Positions 26,338 to 37,243 of a stretch of 64,000 nucleotides of DNA are shown here, in pieces. Location: contig NZ_CP058349.1 of NCBI RefSeq assembly GCF_013395055.1, forward strand, positions 186,001 to 250,000, read 5' to 3'. Both the position numbers and the translations under genes were made by a program. Positions within the stretch are counted from its first letter, which is position 1; every line of letters begins with the position of its first letter. The notes below the pieces were generated by a model. It ran no database searches. It saw only the letters and a list, made by a program, of their open reading frames with translations, and was not told the origin of the DNA. The DNA is from Pseudomonas sp. ABC1. Lineage in GTDB: Bacteria; Pseudomonadota; Gammaproteobacteria; Pseudomonadales; Pseudomonadaceae.

Positions 26338-28740
26338 TTGAAGAATCCCGTATCAACAGCATCGACCTCAGCCTGGCGGCAGCAACTGGGCTCCCGCCTC
26401 AAGGAAGGAGCACTGATTGCCCTTGGTGTGCTTTGCGCCTACCTGTGGATGGCCTTGCTCACCTACGACGCAGGTGATCCGGGCTGGACGCACACCAGCA
26501 ACGTGGAGCAGGTGAAAAATGCCGCTGGACGGGCAGGGGCCTGGTTCGCCGATGTGCTGTTCATGGCGCTGGGTTACTTCGCCTATCTGTTTCCCCTGTT
26601 GCTCGCGGTCAAGACCTGGCAGGTCTTCCGTGCACGTCACCAGCCCTGGAGCTGGAGTGGCTGGTTGTTCTCCTGGCGGCTGATCGGTCTGGTATTCCTG
26701 GTGCTGTCCGGCTCGGCGCTGGCCTATATCCATTTCCAGGGCGCTTCCGGCCTGCCGGGTTCGGCAGGTGGCGCGCTGGGCGAAAGCCTCGGCAACTGGG
26801 CCGAGGTGACTTTCAATGTGCAAGGCAGCACCCTGGTGCTGCTGGCGTTCTTCCTCTTCGGCCTGACGGTATTCACCGACCTCTCCTGGTTCCGCGTGAT
26901 GGACCTGACCGGCAAGATCACCCTCGACCTGATCGAGTTGATCCAGAGCTTCTGCAGCCGTTGGTGGAGCGCGCGCAACGAGCGCCGGCAACTGGTCGCG
27001 CAACTGCGTGAAGCGGACGACGTGGTCAATGAGGTGGTCGCACCGGTGGTGCCCGACCAGCGTGAGCGCGCGCGCGCCAAGGAGCGCCTGCTGGAGCGTG
27101 AAGAGTCGCTCAACCGGCACATGAGTGCCCGGGAGAACCGCGTGGTGCCCGTCATCGAGCCGCCAGCTCCGCCGAAAGCGGCCGAGCCGAGCAAACGGGT
27201 GCTCAAGGAGAAGCAGGCGACACTGTTCGTCGATACCCTGGTCGAAGGCAGTTTGCCGCCCATTTCTCTGCTCGATGCCCCCGAGAAGAAGCCGAAGCAG
27301 TACTCGCCCGAGTCCCTGGAAGCGATGTCGCGCTTGCTGGAAATCAAGTTGAAGGAGTTCGGGGTCGAGGTCGTCGTCGAGTCGGTCCATCCCGGTCCGG
27401 TGATCACACGTTTCGAAATCCAGCCCGGCGTCGGGGTGAAGGTCAGCCGCATCTCCAACCTGGCCAAGGACCTTGCCCGCTCCCTGGCGATGGTCAGCGT
27501 GCGTGTGGTCGAGGTGATTCCGGGCAAGACCACGGTCGGTATCGAGATTCCCAACGAAGACCGGCAGATCGTGCATTTTTCCGAGGTGCTGTCTTCGACC
27601 CAGTACGATGAGGCCAAATCACCGGTCACCATCGCCCTTGGCCATGACATCGGCGGTCAGCCGGTTATCGCCGACCTGGCGAAGATGCCGCACCTGTTGG
27701 TGGCGGGTACGACCGGTTCGGGCAAGTCGGTGGGGGTCAACGCGATGATCCTGTCGATCCTCTTCAAGTCGACGCCGCAAGAGGCGCGCTTGATCATGAT
27801 CGACCCGAAGATGCTCGAACTTTCGATCTATGAAGGCATTCCGCACCTGCTGTGCCCGGTCGTCACCGACATGAAGGAAGCCGCCAACTCGCTGCGCTGG
27901 AGCGTTGCCGAGATGGAACGCCGCTACAAGCTGATGGCGGCGATGGGGGTGCGTAACCTGGCGGGCTTCAACCGCAAGATCAAGGATGCCATCGAGGCCG
28001 GCGAGCCGTTGCACGACCCGCTCTACAAGCGCGAGTCGATGGATGACGAGCCGCCTTACCTGAAGCCCTTGCCGACCATCGTCGTGGTCGTGGACGAATT
28101 CGCCGACATGATGATGATCGTCGGCAAGAAGGTCGAAGAGCTGATCGCCCGTATCGCGCAGAAGGCGAGGGCCTCGGGGATTCACCTGATCCTGGCCACC
28201 CAGCGTCCTTCGGTGGACGTGATCACCGGTCTGATCAAGGCCAACATCCCGACCCGCATGGCGTTCCAGGTGTCGAGCAAGATCGACTCGCGCACCATTC
28301 TCGACCAGGGTGGCGCGGAGCAACTGCTGGGTCACGGCGACATGCTCTACCTGCCGCCAGGCACCGGGTTGCCGATCCGCGTGCATGGCGCTTTCGTCTC
28401 CGACGACGAAGTGCACCGCGTGGTCGAGGCCTGGAAAGCCCGGGGCGCACCGGATTATGTCGAGGAAATCCTGGCTGGCGTGGAAGAGTCGGGCAGTGGT
28501 TTCGAGGGCGGTTCGGGCGGTGAGGGCGAGGACAGCGAGAGCGACCCGCTGTATGACGAGGCGGTCAACTTCGTCCTCGAGAGCCGTCGCGCGTCGATCT
28601 CCGCCGTGCAACGCAAGCTGAAGATCGGCTACAACCGCGCCGCCCGCATGATCGAGGCGATGGAAATGGCCGGTGTGGTCAGCGCCATGAATACCAATGG
28701 CTCGCGCGAAGTGATTGCGCCGGGCTCTCACCGCGACTGA
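26338..28740 (+). CDS. ftsK: DNA translocase FtsK
   Basis: An 800-aa septal DNA pump that coordinates division with chromosome segregation and activates XerCD at dif. N-terminal membrane segments (four or five within the first 190 residues), a charged linker, the RecA-like motor with Walker A AGTTGSGKSVG and Walker B TIVVVVDEFADMM, and the C-terminal gamma winged helix (ASISAVQRKLKIGYNRAAR) that reads KOPS. The start is TTG at 26338, preceded by AGGA about 11 nt away. A dif-like site lies at 55923. Confidence 0.94.
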   Translation: MKNPVSTASTSAWRQQLGSRLKEGALIALGVLCAYLWMALLTYDAGDPGWTHTSNVEQVKNAAGRAGAWFADVLFMALGYFAYLFPLLLAVKTWQVFRARHQPWSWSGWLFSWRLIGLVFLVLSGSALAYIHFQGASGLPGSAGGALGESLGNWAEVTFNVQGSTLVLLAFFLFGLTVFTDLSWFRVMDLTGKITLDLIELIQSFCSRWWSARNERRQLVAQLREADDVVNEVVAPVVPDQRERARAKERLLEREESLNRHMSARENRVVPVIEPPAPPKAAEPSKRVLKEKQATLFVDTLVEGSLPPISLLDAPEKKPKQYSPESLEAMSRLLEIKLKEFGVEVVVESVHPGPVITRFEIQPGVGVKVSRISNLAKDLARSLAMVSVRVVEVIPGKTTVGIEIPNEDRQIVHFSEVLSSTQYDEAKSPVTIALGHDIGGQPVIADLAKMPHLLVAGTTGSGKSVGVNAMILSILFKSTPQEARLIMIDPKMLELSIYEGIPHLLCPVVTDMKEAANSLRWSVAEMERRYKLMAAMGVRNLAGFNRKIKDAIEAGEPLHDPLYKRESMDDEPPYLKPLPTIVVVVDEFADMMMIVGKKVEELIARIAQKARASGIHLILATQRPSVDVITGLIKANIPTRMAFQVSSKIDSRTILDQGGAEQLLGHGDMLYLPPGTGLPIRVHGAFVSDDEVHRVVEAWKARGAPDYVEEILAGVEESGSGFEGGSGGEGEDSESDPLYDEAVNFVLESRRASISAVQRKLKIGYNRAARMIEAMEMAGVVSAMNTNGSREVIAPGSHRD

Positions 28741-28756
28741 GTCGCACAGAGGCACT

Positions 28757-29377
28757 ATGCAATTGATCCGTTCGTTGTTCGCATCCGCTCTGCTGATTTC
28801 CATGCCGGTGCATGCCGATGCATTGTCCGCCCAGCGCCTGAGCGGTCTCTTGAGCCAGGCGGAAACCCTGACCGGGCGTTTTTCGCAGCTCTCCCTGGAT
28901 GGCAGTGGCACGCAACTCCAGGAAACCGCGGGTGAACTCGCACTGAAGCGCCCCGGACAGTTCCGCTGGCATACCGATGCGCCGATGGAGCAGGTGCTGG
29001 TGTCCGACGGCAAGAAGGTCTGGCTGTATGATCCGGACCTGGAGCAGGTGACCATCCAGCAACTCGACCAGCGCCTGACCCATACCCCGGCGCTGCTGCT
29101 GTCCGGCGATGTCTCGCGTATCAGCGAGAACTTCGAGGTCACGCACAAGGAGGCGGGTGAAGTAGTGGACTTCACGCTGACACCCAAGGCCAAGGACACC
29201 CTGTTCGATAACCTGCGCCTGTCTTTCCGTGGCGGTGTGATCAACGATATGCAACTGATCGACAGCGTCGGCCAGCGGACCAATATCCTGTTCAGCGGCG
29301 TGAAGATGAACCAGCCGATCGACACCAAGCAGTTCCATTTCGAGATTCCCGAAGGGGCTGACGTCATTTCCGAGTGA
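28757..29377 (+). CDS. lolA: Outer-membrane lipoprotein chaperone LolA
   Basis: A 206-aa periplasmic carrier of lipoproteins from LolCDE to LolB. The signal peptide MQLIRSLFASALLISMPVHA is cleaved after Ala20. The mature protein begins DALSAQRL and has the family pattern GRFSQLSLDG, KRPGQFRWH, WLYDPDLEQVT. The ATG at 28757 follows AGAGG by 6 nt. It sits between ftsK and rarA, the usual order in Pseudomonas. Confidence 0.93.
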   Translation: MQLIRSLFASALLISMPVHADALSAQRLSGLLSQAETLTGRFSQLSLDGSGTQLQETAGELALKRPGQFRWHTDAPMEQVLVSDGKKVWLYDPDLEQVTIQQLDQRLTHTPALLLSGDVSRISENFEVTHKEAGEVVDFTLTPKAKDTLFDNLRLSFRGGVINDMQLIDSVGQRTNILFSGVKMNQPIDTKQFHFEIPEGADVISE

Positions 29378-29429
29378 GCCGCCGCCCGGCAGCGGGCGAC
29401 GACCAGCAGATACGAGGAGCCATCACGCG

Positions 29430-30755
29430 ATGGACCTGTTCAAGCGCGAACCTGTCGCCCAGCCCCTGGCGGCTCGCTTGCGCCCGGAGAATCTGGACGA
29501 ATACGTCGGTCAGCAGCACCTGCTGGCCCGTGGCAAGCCCCTGCGGGAAGCTCTGGAGCAGGGCGCCCTGCATTCCATGGTGTTCTGGGGCCCACCAGGC
29601 GTTGGCAAGACCACCCTGGCACGCCTGCTGGCAAAGGTTTCGGATGCGCATTTCGAGACGATTTCGGCGGTGTTGTCCGGGGTCAAGGAGATCCGCCAGG
29701 CGGTAGAGATCGCCAAGCAGCAGGCGGCCCAGTACGGGCGCAAGACCATCCTGTTCGTCGATGAGGTCCACCGCTTCAACAAGTCGCAGCAGGATGCCTT
29801 CCTGCCTTATGTGGAAGACGGCACGCTGATCTTCATTGGCGCCACCACCGAAAACCCTTCTTTCGAACTGAACAATGCGCTGCTGTCGCGGGCGCGGGTC
29901 TATGTGCTCAAGGGGCTGGACGAGACCGCGTTGCGCAAGCTGGTGAACCGGGCATTGACCGAGGAACGAGGCCTGGGCGCGCTGAACCTGACGTTGCCAG
30001 AGGAAAGCCTGGCCATCCTCATGGCGGCAGCAGACGGCGACGGTCGGCGTCTGCTCAACCTGCTGGAGAACGCTGCCGACCTGCTCGAGCCTGGTGAAAG
30101 CGTCGCCCCGGAGCTCTTGCAGAACCTGCTGGGCGACAGTCGCCGTCGCTTCGACAAGGGAGGAGAAGCCTTCTACGACCAGATATCGGCGTTGCACAAA
30201 TCCGTACGAGGCTCCAACCCAGACGCCGCGCTGTACTGGTTCGCGCGTATGCTCGACGGCGGTTGCGACCCGCTCTATATCGCCCGCCGCGTGGTGCGTA
30301 TGGCCAGTGAGGAGGTGGGCAATGCCGATCCTCGCGCATTGAACCTGTGCCTGGGCGCCTGGGAGGTTCAGGAGCGCCTGGGCAGTCCCGAGGGCGAGCT
30401 GGCGGTGGCGCAGGCCATCGTCTACCTGGCCTGTGCGCCGAAGAGCAATGCGGTCTATGCCGCGTTCAATGCCGCGCGACGCGATGTCGCGGAAAATGGC
30501 TCGCATGAAGTGCCGCTGCACCTGCGCAATGCGCCGACCCGGCTGATGAAGGAGCTGGGCTATGGCGAGGAATACCGCTATGCCCATGACGAGCCGGATG
30601 CCTATGCCGCCGGGGAGGACTATTTCCCCGAAGCCATGGAGCCGCGCCACTACTATCAACCCGTGCCACGCGGCCTCGAAAGCAAGATTCGCGACAAGCT
30701 GGAACACCTGGCACGCCTGGATCACGAGAGCCCACGGCAGAGGCGCAAGCCATGA
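29430..30755 (+). CDS. rarA: Replication-associated recombination protein RarA (MgsA)
   Basis: A 441-aa clamp-loader-like AAA+ protein acting at stalled forks. Walker A GPPGVGKTTLARLL, Walker B ILFVDEVHRFNK, sensor 1 IGATTENPSFELN, and the C-terminal tetramerisation region (SRRRFDKGGEAFYDQISALH). GAGGAG lies 11 nt before the ATG. The stop overlaps the crcB start (ATGA). Confidence 0.94.
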   Translation: MDLFKREPVAQPLAARLRPENLDEYVGQQHLLARGKPLREALEQGALHSMVFWGPPGVGKTTLARLLAKVSDAHFETISAVLSGVKEIRQAVEIAKQQAAQYGRKTILFVDEVHRFNKSQQDAFLPYVEDGTLIFIGATTENPSFELNNALLSRARVYVLKGLDETALRKLVNRALTEERGLGALNLTLPEESLAILMAAADGDGRRLLNLLENAADLLEPGESVAPELLQNLLGDSRRRFDKGGEAFYDQISALHKSVRGSNPDAALYWFARMLDGGCDPLYIARRVVRMASEEVGNADPRALNLCLGAWEVQERLGSPEGELAVAQAIVYLACAPKSNAVYAAFNAARRDVAENGSHEVPLHLRNAPTRLMKELGYGEEYRYAHDEPDAYAAGEDYFPEAMEPRHYYQPVPRGLESKIRDKLEHLARLDHESPRQRRKP

Positions 30756-31126
30756 TACGCATGCTGCTGATGATCTCCTGCGCCGGTGTCGCGGGCACCT
30801 TGCTGCGCTTCGCTGTCGGGCTCTGGGTCACCCAGCACTGGCCGCGCCAGTATTTCCTCGCGACACTGGCGGTGAATCTGGTCGGTTGCCTGTTGATCGG
30901 CTATCTCTATGCCTTTTTTCTCGACCGACCGGCCATCTCGCCTGAATGGCGCAATACCCTGATCGTCGGCTTCGTCGGTGGCCTGACGACCTTCTCGAGC
31001 TTTTCCCTGGACAACCTGCGCCTGCTCGAGAGCGGTCAACTGGCGACCTTGTTCGGTTACATGGGCCTCAGTGTATTCGGCGGGCTGCTGGCGACCTGGC
31101 TGGGGCTGACCCTCGCCAGGCTCTGA
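30752..31126 (+). CDS. crcB: Fluoride ion channel CrcB/Fluc
   Basis: A 124-aa four-helix membrane protein that exports fluoride as an antiparallel dimer. The signature GFVGGLTTFSSFSLD contains the central Na+/pore region, with NLVGC in TM2. Its ATG overlaps the rarA stop, so it depends on rarA translation. No fluoride riboswitch precedes it, consistent with its embedding in an operon. Confidence 0.93.
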   Translation: MIRMLLMISCAGVAGTLLRFAVGLWVTQHWPRQYFLATLAVNLVGCLLIGYLYAFFLDRPAISPEWRNTLIVGFVGGLTTFSSFSLDNLRLLESGQLATLFGYMGLSVFGGLLATWLGLTLARL

Positions 31127-31191
31127 GCCGGACAGTACACTGCACCGCCTGCCCTTACTCATCCAAGAAACTCCAGAAGACGAGAACCATC

Positions 31192-32472
<1,281 letters not shown>

Positions 32473-32518
32473 ACGCTGTCGATCCGACCTTGATCCGCGT
32501 GCGGGGGTATTGAGCGGT

Positions 32519-33886
32519 ATGGAGTTTCTTCCGCTGTTTCACAACCTCAAGGGACGTGCCGTCCTGATCGTCGGTGGCGGCACCATCGCCCTGCGCAAGG
32601 CTCGTCTGATTGCCCAGAGCGGGGCCGTGCTGCATGTCGTCGCACCACAGATCGAGCCTGAGCTCGAAGCGTTGGCGGAGCACTGCCGGCCGCGTGCCTA
32701 CCAGGCCAGCGACCTGAACGGCATGTCGCTGATCGTCGCCTGTACCAATGATCTAAAGGTCAATGCCCAGGTTTCGCACGATGCCCAGGCGCTGGGCATT
32801 CCGGTGAACGTGGTCGATGCGCCCGCACTTTGCAGCGCCATCTTCCCGGCCATCGTCGACCGCTCACCATTGATCGTCGCCGTCTCCAGCGGTGGTGATG
32901 CACCGGTACTGGCTCGGCTGGTGCGTGCCCGGATCGAAACCTGGATTCCGGCGGCTTATGGCCGCCTGGCCGGATTGGCCAAGCGCTTCCGTTCGACCGT
33001 CAAGGAGCGTTTGCAGGATGCCCGGCAACGGCGTCTGTTCTGGGAGGAGGTCTTTCAGGGGCCCATCGCCGAGCAGGTCCTGGCCGGGCAAGACGACAAG
33101 GCAGCCGCTCACCTGGCGGAGCGCCTGGATACGTTCGGCAGTCCCGCGCAAGGAGAGGTTTATCTGGTCGGTGCCGGTCCGGGCGATCCTGACCTGCTGA
33201 CGTTCCGTGCCCTGCGGTTGATGCAGCAGGCCGATGTGGTGCTCTATGACCGCCTGGTGGCACCGGCGATCGTCGAGCTGTGCCGCCGTGATGCAGAGCG
33301 TGTCTATGTCGGCAAGCAACGCGACCAGCATGCTTTGCCCCAGGGGCAGATCAACCAGCAACTGGTCGACCTGGCCTTGTCTGGGAAGCGCGTCCTACGC
33401 TTGAAAGGGGGCGATCCCTTCATTTTCGGTCGCGGCGGAGAGGAGATCGAGGAGTTGGCGGCCCATGGCATACCTTTCCAGGTGGTGCCTGGCATTACCG
33501 CGGCCAGCGGTTGTGCGGCCTACGCAGGGATTCCGCTGACGCATCGCGATCATGCCCAGTCGGTCCGCTTCGTGACCGGACACCTGAAGGACGGCAGTTG
33601 CGACCTGCCCTGGCAGGACCTGGTCGCGCCGGGACAAACCCTGGTGTTCTACATGGGCCTCGTCGGGCTGCCAATCATCTGCCGGGAACTGATCGCCCAT
33701 GGTCGTTCGGCGCAAACGCCGATTGCACTGGTCCAGCAGGGCACCACGGAGAATCAGCAGGTATTCACCGGCACACTGGGCGATATGCCGGAGCGCATTG
33801 CTTCTGAGCAGGTCCAGGCGCCGACTTTGCTGATCGTCGGCGAGGTCGTCACCCTGCGCGACAAGCTGGCCTGGTTCAAGGTCTGA
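32519..33886 (+). CDS. cysG: Siroheme synthase CysG
   Basis: A 455-aa trifunctional enzyme making siroheme from uroporphyrinogen III. The N-terminal dehydrogenase/ferrochelatase domain has the NAD loop VLIVGGGTIALRK, and the C-terminal SUMT methyltransferase has VGAGPGDPDLLTFRAL and LRLKGGDPFIFGRGGEE. It supplies siroheme to CysI, and its product precorrin-2 is also the entry to the cob pathway encoded at 47-56 kb. The ATG at 32519 is preferred over a TTG three codons upstream. Confidence 0.94.
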   Translation: MEFLPLFHNLKGRAVLIVGGGTIALRKARLIAQSGAVLHVVAPQIEPELEALAEHCRPRAYQASDLNGMSLIVACTNDLKVNAQVSHDAQALGIPVNVVDAPALCSAIFPAIVDRSPLIVAVSSGGDAPVLARLVRARIETWIPAAYGRLAGLAKRFRSTVKERLQDARQRRLFWEEVFQGPIAEQVLAGQDDKAAAHLAERLDTFGSPAQGEVYLVGAGPGDPDLLTFRALRLMQQADVVLYDRLVAPAIVELCRRDAERVYVGKQRDQHALPQGQINQQLVDLALSGKRVLRLKGGDPFIFGRGGEEIEELAAHGIPFQVVPGITAASGCAAYAGIPLTHRDHAQSVRFVTGHLKDGSCDLPWQDLVAPGQTLVFYMGLVGLPIICRELIAHGRSAQTPIALVQQGTTENQQVFTGTLGDMPERIASEQVQAPTLLIVGEVVTLRDKLAWFKV

Positions 33887-33892
33887 TTGGCA

Positions 33893-34867
33893 TCACCTTT
33901 TGTGTATCCCCTTGCCTGGCAGATGCTCCCTGCCGGGTAGGGCTTGCAGGTCGAGTGCTGGTCCCTTCGGTACGATGCCGTTGGCATTGATCGCGCGGTG
34001 GCTCTGGTAGTAGTGCCGCTTGATGTGCTGCAGGTTGACTGTTTCGGCAATGCCTGGCCACTGGTACAGCTCGCGCAGCCAGCCGCTCAGGTTGGGATAG
34101 TCGCCGATGCGGCGCAGGTTGCACTTGAAGTGCCCGTGGTAGACAGCGTCGAAACGCACCAGCGTGGTGAAGAGGCGCCAATCCGCTTCGGTCAGGTACT
34201 CTCCTGTCAGGTAGCGACGTTCGTGCAGCAAGGCTTCCAGATCATCCAGGCTGGAAAAAACCGTATCGAACGCCGCTTCATAAGCTGCCTGCCGGGTCGC
34301 GAAACCCGCCCGGTATACCCCATTGTTGAGGTCTTCATAGATGCGCTCGTTGAGCTTGTCGATCTCTTCACGCAGGTGGGTGGGGTAAAGGTCGAGAGGT
34401 GAAGCCGTCAGGTCATCGAAGGCATCGTTGAAGATGCGGATGATATCGGCCGATTCGTTGTTGACGATGCGCTGGTGTTTGCGGTCCCAGAGCACGGGTA
34501 CGGTGACCCGGCCGCTGTAGCCGGGGTCGTCCAGCGTATAGAGCTGGTGAAGGTACTGCAGTCCTTGCAAGGCGTCGCCGCTCGACCCGAGACTCTGGTC
34601 GAAGGTCCAGCCATCCTCGGCCATCAGCCAACTGACCACGGACATACTGATCAGGGATTCCAGCCCCTTGAGCTTGCGGTAGATGAGCGTCCGGTGGGCC
34701 CAGGGACAGGCCAGCGATACATACAGGTGGTAGCGTCCCGCTTCGGGCTGGAAGTCGCCCTCTGCGCTGATCCAGTTGCGTCGCTGCGTCGCCTGGCGCC
34801 GGAACTGACCATCCTTGTCGATCAGATCTTCCTGAGCGAACCAGACACCCTGTGCAAGACGTCCCAT
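33893..34867 (-). CDS. Glutathionyl-hydroquinone reductase (YqjG/PcpF family)
   Basis: A 324-aa Xi-class glutathione transferase. The catalytic Cys is in SLACPWAHRTLIYRKLKG, the CPWAHR motif of the family, and the C-terminal helical domain contains YLTEADWRLFTTLVRFD. It reduces glutathionyl-hydroquinones. GGAG precedes the ATG by 6 nt. It converges with cysG, leaving only 6 bases between the two stops. Confidence 0.9.
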   Translation of the reverse strand: MGRLAQGVWFAQEDLIDKDGQFRRQATQRRNWISAEGDFQPEAGRYHLYVSLACPWAHRTLIYRKLKGLESLISMSVVSWLMAEDGWTFDQSLGSSGDALQGLQYLHQLYTLDDPGYSGRVTVPVLWDRKHQRIVNNESADIIRIFNDAFDDLTASPLDLYPTHLREEIDKLNERIYEDLNNGVYRAGFATRQAAYEAAFDTVFSSLDDLEALLHERRYLTGEYLTEADWRLFTTLVRFDAVYHGHFKCNLRRIGDYPNLSGWLRELYQWPGIAETVNLQHIKRHYYQSHRAINANGIVPKGPALDLQALPGREHLPGKGIHKR

Positions 34868-34963
34868 GCCGGTCTCCTTTCAGTCGTTTTTCGACAGTCT
34901 ATGAGCGATACGACCGTGAAAACGACGGAAAGGCTGCTGATAACGATCTTTCTGGTCGATCGG

Positions 34964-35299
34964 TCAGAAGCAATTGGCTGGCCGGGGCAGGCCGGCAAGG
35001 CGTGCGGCCCGCTTTGCTGGAGGCCCCTGGAACAAGGCATTCAGGTAAAGACTGTTGCCTTTTTCCGCGCCGAGCTTGAGCGACACGTACTTGATCAATG
35101 GGCGATTGGCTGGAGCCAGTTGGAATTCATCGTAGAAGCGGCGCAGCAACTCGAGTATTTCCCAGTGCCGCTCATCCAGTTCGATGCCTTCGTCCTGTGC
35201 CAGTGCCCGGGCGACCTCGGGCTGCCAGTCGTCCAGCTCGACCAGATAACCATCCGGGTCCAGGGGAATGTCACGACCGGCTACATGCAATGCGTTCAT
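34964..35299 (-). CDS. tusE: Sulfur relay protein TusE (DsrC family)
   Basis: A 111-aa DsrC-family protein that takes sulfur from TusBCD and passes it to MnmA for 2-thiouridine at tRNA wobble positions. The functional Cys is next to last in the C-terminus GLPRPANCF. The Trp/Glu-rich middle DERHWEILELLRRFYDEFQ is typical. Its ATG overlaps the tusB stop (ATGA at 35296-35299). Confidence 0.92.
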   Translation of the reverse strand: MNALHVAGRDIPLDPDGYLVELDDWQPEVARALAQDEGIELDERHWEILELLRRFYDEFQLAPANRPLIKYVSLKLGAEKGNSLYLNALFQGPPAKRAARLAGLPRPANCF

Positions 35300-35598
35300 G
35301 ACCAACTGGTGCTCTTCGCGTGGAGACAGCAGAGATCGACGAACCCCGGATAGTCGACCTCGGTAAGGCGTTCGGGCAGATCGGTCAGCGCCCTGGCCTG
35401 GATATCCTCGGCCAGGGCATACAGGGCAATAGCGACCGGCAGGCACTCGATCGCCTGGCGCTGGCGGGTTCCGCTGGCGAGCGCATAGGTGGCGTCGCCA
35501 CACAGCAACAAGGCATCCCCGGCTTGCAGGAGCCGGAGGCAGGTATCCAGGCGGCTGCCGTCGAAAGGCGAGTGGGAGAGTATGTGCAGTGTGCTCAT
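35296..35598 (-). CDS. tusB: Sulfurtransferase complex subunit TusB (DsrH family)
   Basis: A 100-aa DsrH-like subunit of the TusBCD hexamer, starting MSTLHILSHSPF, with LLLCGDATYAL and the C-terminal WS segment. It overlaps tusC and tusE by ATG/stop fusions on both sides, so translation of the four tus genes is coupled. Confidence 0.9.
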   Translation of the reverse strand: MSTLHILSHSPFDGSRLDTCLRLLQAGDALLLCGDATYALASGTRQRQAIECLPVAIALYALAEDIQARALTDLPERLTEVDYPGFVDLCCLHAKSTSWS

Positions 35599-35954
35599 CA
35601 GAGGCAGATCACGTGGTCATGGGTGGCGATAAGGGCGCGCAGTGCCTCGTCATCGAGCACGCTGGCCGGGATGGACAGTTCGCCCTCGGACAATCCGCGT
35701 TCGAGCAGGCTATGTCGGCAGACATGGATGGCCTCTATGCCGAACAGCGGCAAGGCTTGCAGGTTCGCGGCCAGGTCCTTTTGCTCCAGGCAAGACGCGG
35801 CCTGCCCGGGAGAAAGCTGGAAAACGCCGTCATCGAGAAACAGCAGCGATATTGGCAGCTCGAACGCTCCGCCAGCCAGGGCGATATCCAAGGCCTCACG
35901 CGCGCCAGAACCTGACCAGGGTGATTGTCGGCTGATGATCAACATGGAGCGCAT
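35598..35954 (-). CDS. tusC: Sulfurtransferase complex subunit TusC (DsrF family)
   Basis: A 118-aa DsrF-like subunit with REALDIALAGGAFELPISLLFLD region typical of the family. Three starts compete (TTG 35960, ATG 35954, ATG 35945). The ATG at 35954 is chosen because GGAGGG lies 8 nt upstream. It overlaps or abuts tusD upstream and tusB downstream. Confidence 0.88.
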   Translation of the reverse strand: MRSMLIISRQSPWSGSGAREALDIALAGGAFELPISLLFLDDGVFQLSPGQAASCLEQKDLAANLQALPLFGIEAIHVCRHSLLERGLSEGELSIPASVLDDEALRALIATHDHVICL

Positions 35955-35956
35955 GT

Positions 35957-36349
35957 TCAATGCCCTCCGAAACAGACCAGGCGGTCTGCCTGCTGCGCGG
36001 CGTCATGCAACTGCCCCAGGCCGGACAGGCTCCACTCCGTGGCGAGGTTGGCCGCAGGTCGGGTATGACGAGCGCCTTCCTGCTGGTCGAGCACACCACG
36101 GCGCAAGGCGGCCGCGATGCACACGACCCCATCGAGCTGGTGCGCCTGGATGAACTGTCGCCACTGCTGGGCAACGTCCGACTCGTCCTGAGGAAACACG
36201 AGGTTGGCCGATGCCGTCTGCACGCCATCCTGATAGAGGAATACCTGCACGATCTCATGCCCCTGCTGCAATACCGCCTGGGCAAAGCGCAGCGCGCGCC
36301 GGGCTGCGGGCGAGTGAGCAGGGGAGAACAGTGCAATGGCGAACTTCAT
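35957..36349 (-). CDS. tusD: Sulfurtransferase complex subunit TusD (DsrE family)
   Basis: A 130-aa DsrE-like subunit beginning MKFAIALFSPAHSPAARRA. The sulfur-carrying Cys is in GVVCIAAALRRG. The ATG at 36349 has GGAG 7 nt upstream; the four-codon-longer frame is less likely. It is the first gene of tusDCBE and follows a terminator that ends the yccA transcript. Confidence 0.9.
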   Translation of the reverse strand: MKFAIALFSPAHSPAARRALRFAQAVLQQGHEIVQVFLYQDGVQTASANLVFPQDESDVAQQWRQFIQAHQLDGVVCIAAALRRGVLDQQEGARHTRPAANLATEWSLSGLGQLHDAAQQADRLVCFGGH

Positions 36350-36400
36350 ACAGCGCTCCACATCGGGAAACCGGGCGTCATGATACTGCTTCAGTCCATG

Positions 36401-36436
36401 AAAACGAAAAGCCCCGAGAGGTCAGGCCTCTCGGGG
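36401..36436 (-). terminator. Rho-independent terminator after yccA
   Basis: A 10-bp stem CCCCGAGAGG / CCTCTCGGGG with a 5-nt loop (36412-36436), followed on the minus strand by a T-rich TTTTCGTTTT. It separates yccA from tusDCBE. Confidence 0.9.
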
Positions 36437-36459
36437 CGCGTTGGCTACCCTGGTACGAA

Positions 36460-37128
36460 TCAATCGTCGGAGCCGAAGATTCCCAGCAGTTGCAGCAGGC
36501 TGATGAACAGGTTGTACAGCGCGATATACAGGCCGACGGTGGCCATGATGTAGTTGCGCTCGCCACCGTGGATGATGGCGCTGGTCTGGAACAGGATGCA
36601 GGCCGAGGAGAACAGCACGAAGCCTGCGCTGATCGCCAGTTGCAAGCCGCTGATCTCGAAGAACAGATTCGCTACGACAGCTCCAAGCAGGACGAAGAAA
36701 CCGGCAGTGATGAAACCGCTGAGGAAGCTCATGTCCTTGCGCGTGACCAGCACGAAGGCGGAGAGGCCGAAGAACACCAGCGCGGTCATGGACAGGGCAG
36801 TGGAAACCAGCTCGCCACCGTTTGCCATGCCCAGGTACATGTTGAGGATCGGGCCTAGGGTATACCCCATGAAACCGGTCAGGGCGAAGGTGGAGACCAG
36901 GCCCCATACCGAATTGCGCAGTTTCGCCGTGATGAAGAAGAGCCCCAGATAACCGACCAGCAGGACGATCAGGTTTGGATAGGGAGCATTCGCCTGCATC
37001 GCCATGTAGGCGACCACCCCACTGAAGGCCAGGGTCATGGCCAGCAGGCCATAGGTATTGCGCAGAACGCGGCTGACCGCTTGCTGGTCCGCCTGCGCAT
37101 GGCCAAGCGCGTATTCGTGTTCGTGCAT
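36460..37128 (-). CDS. yccA: BAX inhibitor-1 family membrane protein YccA
   Basis: A 222-aa membrane protein with seven predicted helices, beginning MHEHEYALGHAQADQ. In E. coli YccA binds and modulates the FtsH protease. The last residues SLLQLLGIFGSDD are typical. The ATG at 37128 has GGAGTG upstream; the longer frame runs into the tRNA. A neighbouring terminator ends the transcript. Confidence 0.9.
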   Translation of the reverse strand: MHEHEYALGHAQADQQAVSRVLRNTYGLLAMTLAFSGVVAYMAMQANAPYPNLIVLLVGYLGLFFITAKLRNSVWGLVSTFALTGFMGYTLGPILNMYLGMANGGELVSTALSMTALVFFGLSAFVLVTRKDMSFLSGFITAGFFVLLGAVVANLFFEISGLQLAISAGFVLFSSACILFQTSAIIHGGERNYIMATVGLYIALYNLFISLLQLLGIFGSDD

Positions 37129-37243
37129 GTGCGGCACTCCTGTCGATAGGGTAGAAACGGCACGATCATAACAGAGCGATACTGCGGATTGACGACAGTG
37201 TTTGACAGTGTGTGTCGATTCGGTATGATTACGCCGCAAATTT

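Noticed and set aside
26368..29367. Long minus-strand frames opposite ftsK and lolA
   Set aside because: ftsK and lolA are clearly coding; these frames are shadows.
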